This document shows, piece after piece, positions 51,509 to 60,648 of a stretch of 64,000 nt of DNA. Location of the stretch: positions 620,001-684,000 of the forward strand of contig CAVTJK010000004.1 in NCBI GenBank assembly GCA_963734965.1. Reading direction: 5' to 3'. The DNA is from UBA4742 sp963734965 (lineage in GTDB: Bacteria > Actinomycetota > Acidimicrobiia > Acidimicrobiales > Acidimicrobilacustridaceae). The stretch's first letter is position 1. Each line of letters begins with the position of its first letter. The notes below the pieces were generated by a model. That model did not search any database and was not told the origin of the DNA. It saw nothing but the letters and a program-made list of their open reading frames with translations. Position numbers and translations under genes: made by a program.

Positions 51509-52579
51509 TCAGTCGAGCGTGATGGGCAGGTCGTCGGCCGGCGTCATCACGTCGACGACCTCGTCGTCGCGCTCGGTCGACTCGTCGCTGTCGGTCAAGC
51601 CGACACCGACCTCGGTGCGGATGCGCTCGGAGATCTCGACCATGACCTCGGGGTTCTCGAACAGGAACAGCTTGGCGTTCTCGCGACCCTGGCCGAGCTG
51701 CTCGCCTTCGTAGGTGTACCAAGCCCCCGACTTCTTGACGATGCCCATGTCGACCCCGATGTCGAGCGACGAGCCCTCGCGACTGATGCCCTTGCCGTAC
51801 ATGATGTCGAACTCGGCCTGGCGGAACGGCGGAGCCACCTTGTTCTTGACGACCTTGACCCGAGTGCGGTTGCCCACCACCTCGACGCCGTCCTTGATCG
51901 ACTCGATGCGGCGGATGTCGAGACGCACCGACGAGTAGAACTTGAGGGCCCGCCCCCCAGGAGTGGTCTCGGGCGAACCGAACATCACGCCGATCTTCTC
52001 GCGCAGCTGGTTGATGAACAGGCAGATGGTGTCGGTCTTGTTGAGGTTGGCGGTGAGCTTGCGCAGCGCCTGGGACATGAGTCGGGCCTGGAGGCCGACG
52101 TGGGTGTCACCCATCTCGCCCTCGATCTCGGCTCGCGGGGTCAGGGCGGCCACCGAGTCGATCACCACCACGTCGAGGGCACCGGAGCGCACCAACATGT
52201 CGCAGATCTCGAGGGCCTGCTCGCCCGTGTCGGGCTGGCTGATGAGCAGCTCGTCGACGTCGACGCCGATGGCCCGGGCGTAGATCGGATCCATGGCGTG
52301 CTCGGCGTCGATGTAGGCGCAGATGCCGCCGTTGCGCTGAGCCTCGGCCACCACGTGCATGGCCAGCGTCGACTTGCCCGACGACTCGGGCCCGTAGACC
52401 TCGACCACTCGGCCGCGTGGCAGGCCGCCGACCCCGAGGGCGAGATCGAGCGCCAGAGCCCCGGTGGGGATGGTCTCGATCTTCATCGTGGTCTTCTCGC
52501 CCATCTTCATGACCGAGCCCTTGCCGAACTGCTTCTCGATCTGCCCCATGGCCATCTCGAGTGCCTTGTCTCGTTCCAC
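51509..52579 (-). CDS. recA: recombinase RecA
   Basis: A 356-residue strand-exchange protein that also triggers LexA cleavage. Walker A is EVYGPESSGKSTLAM, Walker B VVVIDSVAAL, loop L1 EMGDTHVGLQARLM and loop L2 GVMFGSPETTPGGRALKF. The C terminus is acidic (DSDESTERDDEVVDV). GTG 52579 follows GGAGACGCAAC. The promoter TTGCCC-N17-TACACT lies 155-185 bases upstream with an SOS box in its spacer, so the gene is under LexA. No recX gene follows. Confidence 0.98.
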   Translation of the reverse strand: MERDKALEMAMGQIEKQFGKGSVMKMGEKTTMKIETIPTGALALDLALGVGGLPRGRVVEVYGPESSGKSTLAMHVVAEAQRNGGICAYIDAEHAMDPIYARAIGVDVDELLISQPDTGEQALEICDMLVRSGALDVVVIDSVAALTPRAEIEGEMGDTHVGLQARLMSQALRKLTANLNKTDTICLFINQLREKIGVMFGSPETTPGGRALKFYSSVRLDIRRIESIKDGVEVVGNRTRVKVVKNKVAPPFRQAEFDIMYGKGISREGSSLDIGVDMGIVKKSGAWYTYEGEQLGQGRENAKLFLFENPEVMVEISERIRTEVGVGLTDSDESTERDDEVVDVMTPADDLPITLD

Positions 52580-52735
52580 CGTTGCGTCTCCTTGCTCGTG
52601 GCGTTCTTGATCAGATGTCTCGTGTGAACGACTGCGTGCTCTGGGGCTGCGAGCCGAGCCGCAGCGATGAGAGTCACCTTACGAAGGGGGTGTGACACCC
52701 TCGGATGGGCGATGGGAAGCTGTGGGAATGACAGG

Positions 52736-52764
52736 AGTGTAGTTGCGAACGGCTGTTCGGGCAA
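52736..52764 (-). promoter_or_regulatory. recA promoter with SOS box in the spacer
   Basis: On the minus strand TTGCCC (52764-52759), 17 bases and TACACT (52741-52736) form the promoter. The spacer holds the perfect LexA box CGAAC-GGCT-GTTCG (52746-52759), which touches the -35. This explains damage control of recA directly. The msrB gene diverges from here. Confidence 0.85.
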
Positions 52765-52853
52765 GCATCCTCTCGACCCGGAACCGGGGCCCCGATGCCC
52801 GTAACGTCTTGGCGTCCCGCCAGACTGCATCGGTGAGCCCAAAAGGAGCACAC

Positions 52854-53282
52854 ATGACCGACCAGACCGTCCCCTCCGACGCCGAGCTGCGCGAGCGACT
52901 GACCCCCGAGCAGTACGAGGTGACCCAGCGCAAGGGCACCGAGCGGGCCTTCACCGGCGTCTACTGGGACTGCCACGACGACGGCCTCTACCGCTGCGTC
53001 GTGTGCGACACCCCGCTGTTCAAGTCCAACACCAAGTTCGAGTCCGGCACCGGCTGGCCCAGCTTCTGGGAGCCGATCGAGGGCGCCGTCGACACCGAGT
53101 CGGACCGCAGCTTCGGCATGGTCCGCACCGAGGCCACCTGCGCGAGCTGCGGTGCCCACCTCGGCCACGTCTTCGACGACGGACCCAACCCGACCGGGCA
53201 GCGCTACTGCATGAACTCGGCCTCGCTACGCCTCGACCGCGACGCCGACCCAGACGCGAACGCGGACGCGGACGAGAGCTGA
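52854..53282 (+). CDS. msrB: peptide-methionine (R)-S-oxide reductase
   Basis: A 142-residue enzyme that repairs oxidised methionine of R configuration. Zinc Cys are Cys48/Cys51 (YRCVVCDT) and Cys96/Cys99 (ATCASCGAH); the catalytic Cys119 is in GQRYCMNSASL. GTGWPSFWEPI and HLGHVFDDGP are family marks. AAAAGGAG precedes the ATG. The tail is Asp/Ala-rich (DADPDANADADES). The gene diverges from recA; its upstream region includes the recA SOS box, though its own promoter is not evident. Confidence 0.97.
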   Translation: MTDQTVPSDAELRERLTPEQYEVTQRKGTERAFTGVYWDCHDDGLYRCVVCDTPLFKSNTKFESGTGWPSFWEPIEGAVDTESDRSFGMVRTEATCASCGAHLGHVFDDGPNPTGQRYCMNSASLRLDRDADPDANADADES

Positions 53283-53342
53283 TCGAGGGCGGCCCGCGAC
53301 GCCGACGTCGAGGACAACGAGAGCTGATCGCCCGATCGGCGC

Positions 53343-54071
53343 TCAGCCCAACAGGTCCTCGTAGAGCTGTTGGCTCGACGAGCTCGGGGAGATCCCGAGC
53401 TCGTCGCGCAGCACGCATCTGAGCCGCTCGTACACCCGCAGGGCCTCGGCCTGGTTGTCCTCGGCGGCCAAGGCGCGCATCAGCAACCGGTAGCCGCTCT
53501 CTCGAAGCGGCGCCCGCTCGACCAGGGCCGAACCGGCCCGGCGCGCGGCGGCCAACTCAGTTCCGCCCAAACCGAGGGCGGCGGCGCCATAGGCCTCGAG
53601 GGCCCGAAGCTCGACGCCGTCGAGATGGCGCCGCACCTGATCGACCCACGGTGCATCCTCACCGGGGAGGAACCCGCGCTGGACGGTGACCATGGCGACC
53701 AGCGACGCCGCCCACGCCCGCTCCCACTGCTCGAGCACGACGGCGGACTCGGCCCGGTGGATGGCGTCGTCGGCCTCCTCGAGGTCGACCGACGCGTCGG
53801 GAAGGACGAGTCGGACGTTGCCCCGACTCTCGACGCACTCAGATCCCAGGGCGCGGCGCAGGCGGGAGAGCAGGGCGTTGAGGGCACCGTCGCGGTCCTC
53901 GGGTCCGCCGTCGGGCCACAGGGCCTCGATGATCTCCGAGCGGGGCACCGCTCGGGCCCGCTGGTGCACCAGGTAGGCGAACAGGACCCGACCCTGCCGG
54001 CTGGGCAGGGCTCCCTCGAGCCGCTGGCCATCGGCTTCGACGACAATCGAGCCGCAGATCTGGATGCGCAC
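53343..54071 (-). CDS. BTAD/SARP-like transcriptional regulator
   Basis: A 242-residue regulator of the AfsR/SARP type without further domains. A winged helix of OmpR fold (IQICGSIVVEADGQRL, LPSRQGRVLFAYLVHQ, VPRSEIIEALWPDG) is followed by the helical bacterial activator domain (WVDQVRRHLDGVELRALEAY to EALRVYERLRCVLRDELG). SARPs bind direct repeats and activate secondary metabolism or stress genes. GTG 54071 is chosen because the conserved domain starts there. It diverges from the DUF1059 gene across 73 bases and may control that gene and the rhodanese after it; this is an inference. Confidence 0.87.
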   Translation of the reverse strand: MRIQICGSIVVEADGQRLEGALPSRQGRVLFAYLVHQRARAVPRSEIIEALWPDGGPEDRDGALNALLSRLRRALGSECVESRGNVRLVLPDASVDLEEADDAIHRAESAVVLEQWERAWAASLVAMVTVQRGFLPGEDAPWVDQVRRHLDGVELRALEAYGAAALGLGGTELAAARRAGSALVERAPLRESGYRLLMRALAAEDNQAEALRVYERLRCVLRDELGISPSSSSQQLYEDLLG

Positions 54072-54144
54072 GCCCGCAGTCTCCAAGGTTTCTGCAACCC
54101 GGGTCCAACATCGTGGACGTAGAACGATCCGAGAGGAGAACGGC

Positions 54145-54303
54145 ATGGCTCGAATCATCCGTTGTGAATGCGGCTTCGTCGCCCGAGCAGACTCCGACGA
54201 CGGGGTGATCGCCGAGATACGCGCGCACATGGGACAGGACCACCCCGCTCTCCTCGAAACCGTCGCAACCGAAGAGCTGCGCGGCTGGATCGAACTCGAA
54301 TGA
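54145..54303 (+). CDS. DUF1059 small protein
   Basis: A 52-residue protein of the DUF1059 family: IIRCECGFVARADSDDGVIA, then IRAHMGQDHP. Two Cys (RCECG) and two His suggest metal binding, but no function is known. GAGAGGAG precedes the ATG. The rhodanese gene begins 15 bases after its stop. Confidence 0.85.
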   Translation: MARIIRCECGFVARADSDDGVIAEIRAHMGQDHPALLETVATEELRGWIELE

Positions 54304-54318
54304 CCCAGGAGAGCCACC

Positions 54319-55215
54319 ATGACCACGTCCGCCACACCCGCCGGCACGGCTGATCGCCCCGACTCCTCGAGGAGCGGCCTCGTCGACATGACCTGGCTCG
54401 CGGACCACCTGCACGACCCTGACGTACGAGTCGTCGAGGTCGACGTCAACGCGGCCGCTTACGAGGCCGGTCACATCGAAGGGGCCGTGCTGTGGGACAT
54501 CTACACCGACCTCAAGGACCCCGACTACCGGCTGGTCGACCGATCACGGGTCCAGGCCCTCGTCGAGCGATCCGGCATCGACGAGCACACGACGGTGGTC
54601 TTCTACGGCTACGGGCCGGCGATGGGTTTCTGGCTCCTCCGCCTGCACGGCCATGAGCGCGTGCGCCTCCTGGACGCCCACCGCGACACCTGGCGCGACG
54701 AGCACCGACCGTGGACGACCGAGGCGCCCACGCCGATCCCGACTCGCTATCCGCTGGCCGAAGCCGACGCCCACGTCCGTGCGTCACAGGCCGAGGTCGC
54801 CGCCGCCATCGGCGATCCGACCTCGACCATCCTCGACGTGCGCTCGCCCGAGGAGTACCGAGGCGAGCGGTTCTGGCCGTCGGGCGGCCTGGATCCCGAC
54901 GGACGGGCCGGGCACATTCCCGGCGCGACGCACCTGGTCGCCGCGGATCCCCGCGACGAGCGGGGTGCGTTCCGCAGCTCGGCCGCCCTGGCTCGCGAGT
55001 ACGCCGCCCTCGACCTCTCTGCGGATCACGAGATCATCTCGTACTGCACGATCGGGGCGCGCGCCGCCACGGCATGGTTCGTGCTCACCCACCTCCTCGG
55101 CCACGACCGCACCCGGGTCTACGACGGATCCTGGGCCGAGTGGGGCCGCACCCCGACCGTGCCCGTCGACACCGACGCTGCTCAGCCGAGCGGCACCACG
55201 GCCTCAGTCGTGTAG
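54319..55215 (+). CDS. sulfurtransferase, two rhodanese domains
   Basis: A 298-residue thiosulfate/3-mercaptopyruvate sulfurtransferase-like protein. The first rhodanese domain (DPDVRVVEVDVNAAAYEAGH) has no Cys in its active loop (VVFYGYGPAMG) and is structural. The second (TSTILDVRSPEEYRGERFW) carries the catalytic Cys in IISYCTIGARAATAWF. It moves sulfane sulfur to thiols or cyanide. CAGGAGAG precedes the ATG. Its last 34 bases overlap thpR on the other strand. Confidence 0.92.
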   Translation: MTTSATPAGTADRPDSSRSGLVDMTWLADHLHDPDVRVVEVDVNAAAYEAGHIEGAVLWDIYTDLKDPDYRLVDRSRVQALVERSGIDEHTTVVFYGYGPAMGFWLLRLHGHERVRLLDAHRDTWRDEHRPWTTEAPTPIPTRYPLAEADAHVRASQAEVAAAIGDPTSTILDVRSPEEYRGERFWPSGGLDPDGRAGHIPGATHLVAADPRDERGAFRSSAALAREYAALDLSADHEIISYCTIGARAATAWFVLTHLLGHDRTRVYDGSWAEWGRTPTVPVDTDAAQPSGTTASVV

Positions 55216-55694
55216 GCGACGCCACCTCGTCCGCCCGTCGAGCGGATGAGCTCGATCTCGTCGACGGTGAAGGCTCGGGCCGGTGACGCGGCGAATGTCC
55301 CGGGCACCGTCATCGCCCATCGCGACGAGCGAGCTCGTACGCGGCCGAGCGTCAGATGGCCTTCGAACGGACGGGTCTCGGGCGGGGTGCCGACGGACGC
55401 CGTCGCCTCGCACACCGCCGAGGCCACCTCGGCGAGTCCGTCCACCGTCAGGGCGATGGCCGTGGCGCCGAAGCGTCTGATCCTCGAGCCGAGCACGGCC
55501 TCGGCCCGCGGCGCCTGTACCTCGTGCACGGCCCGACACGCGGTGTCCATGTCGGCTTCGCCCAGGAACCGCAAGGTCACGTGCCACTGATCGCGGGTCG
55601 TGTAGCGCAGGTCGGGGTGCGACGGCCGGGGCAGCGAGGCGATCAGGTCGAGCACACCGGGCGGGGGCCTCACGGCGATGAACAACCGAGGCAC
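55182..55694 (-). CDS. thpR: RNA 2',3'-cyclic phosphodiesterase
   Basis: A 170-residue 2H phosphoesterase, formerly called 2'-5' RNA ligase. The two catalytic motifs are WHVTLRFLGE and GHLTLGRVR. It opens 2',3'-cyclic phosphate ends of RNA. GTG 55694 starts MPRLFIAVRPPPGV, three bases after the cinA stop, so the two genes are coupled as in many actinobacteria. The 3' end overlaps the rhodanese gene on the plus strand by 34 bases. Confidence 0.94.
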   Translation of the reverse strand: MPRLFIAVRPPPGVLDLIASLPRPSHPDLRYTTRDQWHVTLRFLGEADMDTACRAVHEVQAPRAEAVLGSRIRRFGATAIALTVDGLAEVASAVCEATASVGTPPETRPFEGHLTLGRVRARSSRWAMTVPGTFAASPARAFTVDEIELIRSTGGRGGVAYTTEAVVPLG

Positions 55695-55697
55695 AGC

Positions 55698-56972
55698 TCA
55701 GCCGACGCCTCGACCCCGTTCGGCGCCGCCCTCGACCAACCGGCGGCGGAGCCAGTCGAGCACCGAGATCGTGGCGAACTGGCGCACGCGGGCTCGGTCG
55801 CCGGGAAGGCGAACCATGGTGGCGTCGGCCTCGCCGTCGATGCACAGGCCGAGATAGACGGTGCCCACGGGCACGCCCTCCTGGGAATCGGGACCTGCCA
55901 CGCCCGTGACGGCGACGGCCACGTCGGCGCCGAGCACGCGACACGCCCCTTCGGCCATGGCCATGGCGGCATCGTCGGACACGACCGGGCCGGGCGGAAC
56001 ACCGAGGATGTCGAACTTGGTGTCGCTGGCATAGGACACCACGCCGCCCCGGAAGACCTCGCTGGCGCCGGGCACATCGGTGAGCCGCGCCGAGATGAGT
56101 CCCCCGGTCACCGACTCGGCGCATCCGAGGGTCAGGCCGCGAGAGCGCAGCAGATCGAGCACGACCACCTCGATGGGCTCGTCGTCGACGCTGAACACGA
56201 CATCGCCGAGGATGTCGACCAGCAGCTCGACCTCGGCGGCCAGGACGGCGTCGGCTTCCTCCGCGGTCGGGGCCTTGGCCGTGACCCGCACCTTGAGGCC
56301 CTCGATGCCGCTGGCCAGGAAGGCGATCGTCGCGCTCTCGGACGCGTCGAGCTCGATGATCCGTGGGCCCAGCCGCTCGGCCAGGCCCGACTCGCTCATC
56401 CCCCAGGTGCGCAACGTGCGGCTGCGGATGACGGCCTGCACCCCCGCCCGCCGTTGGAGGTCGGGGATCACCGTGCCCGACACCATCTCCTTCATCTCGT
56501 AGGGCACGCCGGGCACGGCGTAGATGACCTGCCCGGTCTCGGGATCGCCGATCGGGCAGACCAGGCCCGGAGCGGTGCCCGGCTGCTGGTCCATCGTCCA
56601 GGCGCCGACGGGCACCTCGGCCTGGCGCAGGTTGTTCGTCGGCATGTCTCGGCCGCGCGACCCGAACATGGCGCGGATGCGTTCCTCGATCTCGGGGTCG
56701 GTGCGCAACTCGACGCCCATGACATCGGCGATGACGTCGCGCGTGATGTCGTCCTGAGTCGGTCCGAGCCCCCCGCACACCAGCACGGCGTCGCTGCGGT
56801 CGAGCGCGGTCTGCAGCGCCGACGCGATCCGCGCCGGGTTGTCCCCGACCTTGACCTGGAAGTACGAATCGATGCCGGCCAGCGCCAGCTGCTCACCGAT
56901 CCACGACGAGTTGGTGTCGATCACCTGACCCAACAGCAACTCGGTGCCGACCGCGACGATCTCACAACGCAT
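55698..56972 (-). CDS. cinA: CinA-like protein (competence/damage-inducible, NMN amidase type)
   Basis: A 424-residue protein with two domains. The first is a MoCF-like domain (VAVGTELLLGQVIDTNSSWI, VLVCGGLGPTQDDITRD) linked to ADP-ribose pyrophosphatase activity. The second, from about residue 265, is the NMN deamidase domain (LTLGCAESVTGGLISARL, VSYASDTKFDILGV, VAVTGVAGPDSQEG). It recycles damaged pyridine nucleotides. The pgsA stop lies 21 bases upstream. The recA link seen in some genomes is absent here. Confidence 0.95.
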   Translation of the reverse strand: MRCEIVAVGTELLLGQVIDTNSSWIGEQLALAGIDSYFQVKVGDNPARIASALQTALDRSDAVLVCGGLGPTQDDITRDVIADVMGVELRTDPEIEERIRAMFGSRGRDMPTNNLRQAEVPVGAWTMDQQPGTAPGLVCPIGDPETGQVIYAVPGVPYEMKEMVSGTVIPDLQRRAGVQAVIRSRTLRTWGMSESGLAERLGPRIIELDASESATIAFLASGIEGLKVRVTAKAPTAEEADAVLAAEVELLVDILGDVVFSVDDEPIEVVVLDLLRSRGLTLGCAESVTGGLISARLTDVPGASEVFRGGVVSYASDTKFDILGVPPGPVVSDDAAMAMAEGACRVLGADVAVAVTGVAGPDSQEGVPVGTVYLGLCIDGEADATMVRLPGDRARVRQFATISVLDWLRRRLVEGGAERGRGVG

Positions 56973-56993
56973 GCTCTGGGCTCCTGATTCGCG

Positions 56994-57608
56994 TCAGCGT
57001 GGCGGATCGGGTACGGACTGAGGCCCGGCCGAGGCGTCGCGTGATCGGGCCATTGTGGTGGCCGCCGTCCGCCCGGCGTAGGCGTACTGCAGACCGCTGA
57101 CCACGGCGACGACGACCGACGCCCACAAGAGGCTGTCGGCGACCCACAGGTGGGCCTCGGCCAGCGGCGGCATCACCGCCGCCCCGACCGCCAGGCCCTG
57201 CAGGAGCGTCTTGAGCTTGCCGCCACGCGAGGCCGGCACGGCCAGGCCTCGACGCCCCCAGTAGACCCGGTAGAGGCTGATGGCCACCTCGCGCACGGCG
57301 ATGATGACGACCGGCAGCCAGAGGAAGCGTCCGATGGTCGCCAGCGAGTACAGCGCCCCGAGCACGAGCACCTTGTCCGCCAGCGGGTCGAGGAACGCAC
57401 CCGAGCGGGTGGTGCCGTGGCGGCGGGCGATCCAGCCGTCGACCCCGTCGGTGCTGGCCAGCGCGACCCAGAGCAGGAAGATGGCCCACGACGAGTGCTC
57501 GGACATGATCATGGTGAACAGCAGGGGGGCGACGAGCAACCGGATCACGGTCACGAAGTTGGCCGGCGTGGCCAAGGCCGAGGGCCCGTAGTTCTGCGGA
57601 TCGCTCAC
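56994..57608 (-). CDS. pgsA: CDP-diacylglycerol-glycerol-3-phosphate 3-phosphatidyltransferase
   Basis: A 204-residue membrane enzyme that makes phosphatidylglycerol phosphate. The CDP-alcohol transferase motif DGxDGxxAR-x8-GxxxDxxxD is visible as DGVDGWIARRHG followed by SGAFLDPLADK. Several helices flank it (LLVAPLLFTMIM, FLWLPVVIIAVREVAISL). GTG 57608 overlaps the rimO stop in a GTGA. The run rimO-pgsA-cinA-thpR is a common actinobacterial order and is tightly packed here. Confidence 0.95.
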   Translation of the reverse strand: MSDPQNYGPSALATPANFVTVIRLLVAPLLFTMIMSEHSSWAIFLLWVALASTDGVDGWIARRHGTTRSGAFLDPLADKVLVLGALYSLATIGRFLWLPVVIIAVREVAISLYRVYWGRRGLAVPASRGGKLKTLLQGLAVGAAVMPPLAEAHLWVADSLLWASVVVAVVSGLQYAYAGRTAATTMARSRDASAGPQSVPDPPR

Positions 57609-59029
57609 GGCCCGACCGCCATGTCAGCTCCCGCCATGTGGTCCGGGCCGGCCCGCGTGACGGTTCCGTCGGTGGCCCCCGTCGCTGTGGCCTCCCCGGC
57701 GGGTCCCGGGGCGGCTGGTCGGACTCGCGTGAGCGGCTCGGCCACCAGGTCGGGGCCGAGAGCATCGACGACCACCACCTCGACGAAGGTGCCGACCTCG
57801 AGCTCGGCGGGGACGGCGATGACGCCGTCGATCTCGGGGGCCTCCCGATACGAACGAGCGGTGCCGGGCTGGTCCACGAGCACTTCGACCCGCGACCCGA
57901 TCAGTTCGTCACGTTTGGCTGCGGTGATGGCGTCCTGGCGCTCGCGCAGCTCGGCCAGCCGCTCGGCGACCAGCTCGGGCGCGACCTGGCCATCGAGGTT
58001 CTCGGCGTAGGTGCCGGCCTCGCGCGAGAAGCTGAAGAAGCCGCACCAGTCGAGCTGGGCGGCGTCGACGAAGGCCAGAAGATCGTCGTGGTCGTCCTCG
58101 GTCTCGCCCGGATAGCCGACGATGAAGTTGGACCGGAACACGGCGCCGGGCTCGAGGCGGCGGATGGCATCGATGCGGGTCGCGAACCGCTCGCCGTTGC
58201 CCCACCGCCGCATGCGCCTCAGCAACGGCGCCGACGTGTGCTGCAGCGACAGATCGAAGTACGGAACGCCGGTGCCGAGCACGGCGTCGATGAGACCGTC
58301 GGTCAGCTCGCTCGGGTACAGGTACAGGAGGCGCACCCAGTCGACCCGCTCGGCCACCGCCGCGATGAGGGGCACGAGGTCGCGGGTGCCTCGGCCCTGG
58401 TCGCGGCCATAGGACGCCAGATCCTGGGCCACGAGCACGACCTCGCGGGCCCCGAGCTGGTCGACCTCGGCCAGCAGGTCGTCGATGGTGCGGCTGCGCT
58501 GCGGGCCGCGGAAGCTGGGGATGGCACAGAAGCCACAGGCGCGGTCACAGCCCTCGGCCACCTTGAGGTAGGCCCACGGCGCGGACGCCGCCGGCCGTGG
58601 CAGCTCGAGCAGATCGAAGGCGGGCACGACGGAGGGCTTGGCCGAGATCGAGACGGCCACCGGGCTCGACGGCGACGCGGCGAGCGGCGTCGAGGGCGCC
58701 GCCGGCGGGATGAAGTCCATGCCGAACCCGGCCACGAGATCGGCCTCGGGCAGGGCGCGGGCCAACTCGTCGCCGTAGCGCTCGGCCAGACAGCCCGTGA
58801 CGACGACCTGGGCTTCGGCCGCCCGGTGGGCGCTCAGCGCCAGGACGGTGTCGATCGACTCCTGGCGGGCCTCTTCGATGAAGGCACAGGTGTTGACCAC
58901 GATCAGGTCGGCCGAGTCGGGGCCGGCCGCCGGCGTCAGGCCGTCGCGGTGCAGGGCCCCGGTCAGCTTGTCCGAGTCGACCTGGTTCTTCGGGCAGCCG
59001 AGCGTCTCGACCCAGTACGTGCGCGCCAT
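57605..59029 (-). CDS. rimO: ribosomal protein S12 methylthiotransferase
   Basis: A 474-residue radical-SAM enzyme that methylthiolates Asp of ribosomal protein S12. The N-terminal cluster Cys are in VETLGCPKNQVDSD, VVNTCAFIEEA and VVTGCLAERYG. The radical SAM motif is AEGCDRACGFCAIPSFRG. A Ser/Ala/Pro-rich insert at about 120-150 lengthens the linker. A TRAM domain follows, then a C-terminal Ala/Pro/Thr tail of about 40 residues. ATG 59029 has no ribosome binding site, but TACGAT (59042-59037) ends seven bases before it, so the mRNA may be leaderless. Confidence 0.95.
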   Translation of the reverse strand: MARTYWVETLGCPKNQVDSDKLTGALHRDGLTPAAGPDSADLIVVNTCAFIEEARQESIDTVLALSAHRAAEAQVVVTGCLAERYGDELARALPEADLVAGFGMDFIPPAAPSTPLAASPSSPVAVSISAKPSVVPAFDLLELPRPAASAPWAYLKVAEGCDRACGFCAIPSFRGPQRSRTIDDLLAEVDQLGAREVVLVAQDLASYGRDQGRGTRDLVPLIAAVAERVDWVRLLYLYPSELTDGLIDAVLGTGVPYFDLSLQHTSAPLLRRMRRWGNGERFATRIDAIRRLEPGAVFRSNFIVGYPGETEDDHDDLLAFVDAAQLDWCGFFSFSREAGTYAENLDGQVAPELVAERLAELRERQDAITAAKRDELIGSRVEVLVDQPGTARSYREAPEIDGVIAVPAELEVGTFVEVVVVDALGPDLVAEPLTRVRPAAPGPAGEATATGATDGTVTRAGPDHMAGADMAVGP

Positions 59030-59078
59030 CGGGGCGATCGTACCGGAGCAGGTGGCGGCCCAGCCGATCCGGTGGGGG

Positions 59079-59612
59079 TCACACCAAGCCGAAGGCCAAC
59101 CCCCACAGGAGGGCGGTGAGCGAGAGGCCGTCGCCGATCCGCCCGGCGGCGACCTCCTCGCGCACACGATCGACCGACAGCCACTCGATCCGCTCGGACT
59201 CGGAAGGATCGCTCGGCTCGCCGACGTAGGTCGCCCCGTCGGCCAGGAAGACGTGGAACTTCACGTCGACCGATCCGTTCACGGGGGCGTAGGTCGTGAG
59301 GTGGGTCAGCGGACCGGCCCGCCAGCCGGTCTCCTCGAGGCACTCGCGCCCGGCGGCCTGTTCGGGCGTCTCGCCCAGGTCGACCCGACCCGCCGGCACC
59401 TCCCAACCCCAGGTGTCGGTGATGAACCGATGACGCCAGAGCAACAGCACGCCTCGATCGGGGTCGCGCACGAGCGTCCCCGAAGCCGGCCGGGCCATCC
59501 GCACGACGTGGTGCTCGAACCGCCGTTCGCCGGGGATCTCGATGTCGACCAGCCGCAGGCTCATCCAGTCGCTCTCATAGAGCGAGCGCTCTCCGTGCAC
59601 CGTCCATTGCAT
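59079..59612 (-). CDS. Nudix hydrolase (ADP-ribose pyrophosphatase-like)
   Basis: A 177-residue Nudix protein. The Nudix box is complete: GRVDLGETPEQAAGRECLEE then TGW. A strand region before it (VLLLWRHRFITDTWGWEVPA) resembles ADP-ribose pyrophosphatases. It probably cleaves a nucleoside diphosphate linked to a sugar. It starts at ATG 59612 (MQWTVHGERSLYESDWM) and lies 49 bases before rimO. Confidence 0.9.
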   Translation of the reverse strand: MQWTVHGERSLYESDWMSLRLVDIEIPGERRFEHHVVRMARPASGTLVRDPDRGVLLLWRHRFITDTWGWEVPAGRVDLGETPEQAAGRECLEETGWRAGPLTHLTTYAPVNGSVDVKFHVFLADGATYVGEPSDPSESERIEWLSVDRVREEVAAGRIGDGLSLTALLWGLAFGLV

Positions 59613-59728
59613 GGATCAACCGTGCCACGGATCGTGACCACCACGGACCAGGCGCCGTCCCGCGCCCTGGCGCGGCGATGGCCGCCCCGGAGGACGGCCA
59701 TCGCCGGAACTTCTGTTGACGTGGCCGA

Positions 59729-60454
59729 TCAGCCGGTGAAAGCCGGTTCGGCGGCGACGGCCGGGGCGGCCGTGGTCGACGTGGTCGGCGGCAACGTGAT
59801 CGGAACCGTCGTGGTGACGGCCTGATCGGTGGCGGCCAGCGTCATGATCTGCGACGCGGTTGTGGTCGGCAGGCCGAGAAGGCCGCTGATGGCGGCGGCC
59901 AGTGAGCACTGGGGGGTGGAGGTGATGGCCGGGATCGAGATGTTCTGGGCGGTGAGGGTGCCGGTCAGGGGATCTCCAGTGAACTCCGCGCCACCGTTGT
60001 TGTCCGTCGACAGGTTGATGTCGAACGGGCCGAAGGTGCAGACCTGCTGGAGGGAGTCGATGGTGAGCGTCGTCTGGGTGTGGACGAGCAGGGTCATCAC
60101 ACCCGTGTCGGGATCGAGGTTGCCCGTGGGCGGACCGGTCTGGCCGATCGTGACGTGGGCCGTGGTCCCGCTCGACGTGACGTCATAGGTCGGGATCGAG
60201 AACGTGCCTCCCGTGATGTCACCCGTCGTGTCGTCGATCTGCAGCGACACGAGCGAGTTCGGTGGGAAGTCCTGAGCCATGCCACCGATCGTGGTCGACC
60301 CCGTGATGGCGAAGTTCCTGGTCTGCGCGGCGGCGCCGGCCGGCGTCGATCCGATCACCGCGGTGGTGAGCAGCATGGCACTCACCCCGGCCAGCAGAGC
60401 GATGGCTCGACCGCGCGTCGCGCGGACCGAACGGGCTCTGAGCATGTGCTTCAT
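59729..60454 (-). CDS. secreted protein of unknown function, Thr/Pro-rich C terminus
   Basis: A 241-residue exported protein. The signal peptide runs to about residue 43 (AIALLAGVSAMLLTTAVIGS, cleavage after AGAAA). The mature part is beta-rich: FAITGSTTIGGMAQDFPP, GNLDPDTGVMTLLVHTQTTL, CTFGPFDINLSTDNNGGAEF. Two Cys may form a bond. The end is a Thr/Pro stalk (TTVPITLPPTTSTTAAPA). ATG 60454 has GGGGGG five bases upstream, which decides against an earlier start. No homologue family is recognised; surface or wall location is likely. Confidence 0.75.
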   Translation of the reverse strand: MKHMLRARSVRATRGRAIALLAGVSAMLLTTAVIGSTPAGAAAQTRNFAITGSTTIGGMAQDFPPNSLVSLQIDDTTGDITGGTFSIPTYDVTSSGTTAHVTIGQTGPPTGNLDPDTGVMTLLVHTQTTLTIDSLQQVCTFGPFDINLSTDNNGGAEFTGDPLTGTLTAQNISIPAITSTPQCSLAAAISGLLGLPTTTASQIMTLAATDQAVTTTVPITLPPTTSTTAAPAVAAEPAFTG

Positions 60455-60648
60455 GAATTCCCCCCTGGATCGTAGGTCGCGTGTGGCGGCCTCGGTCATG
60501 TCTGGTGTCCGTCACGGTCGAAGGTCCCCGTCGAACCGAAGGCCCCCCGAACCGCCAATCTTGTGTCACGACCTGCGTTTGCAGGCGGCAGGCTAGCAGG
60601 TGGACGCTCCGGGCTCACAGAATCGCGATCCAGGGAGTGGTCGCGCCG

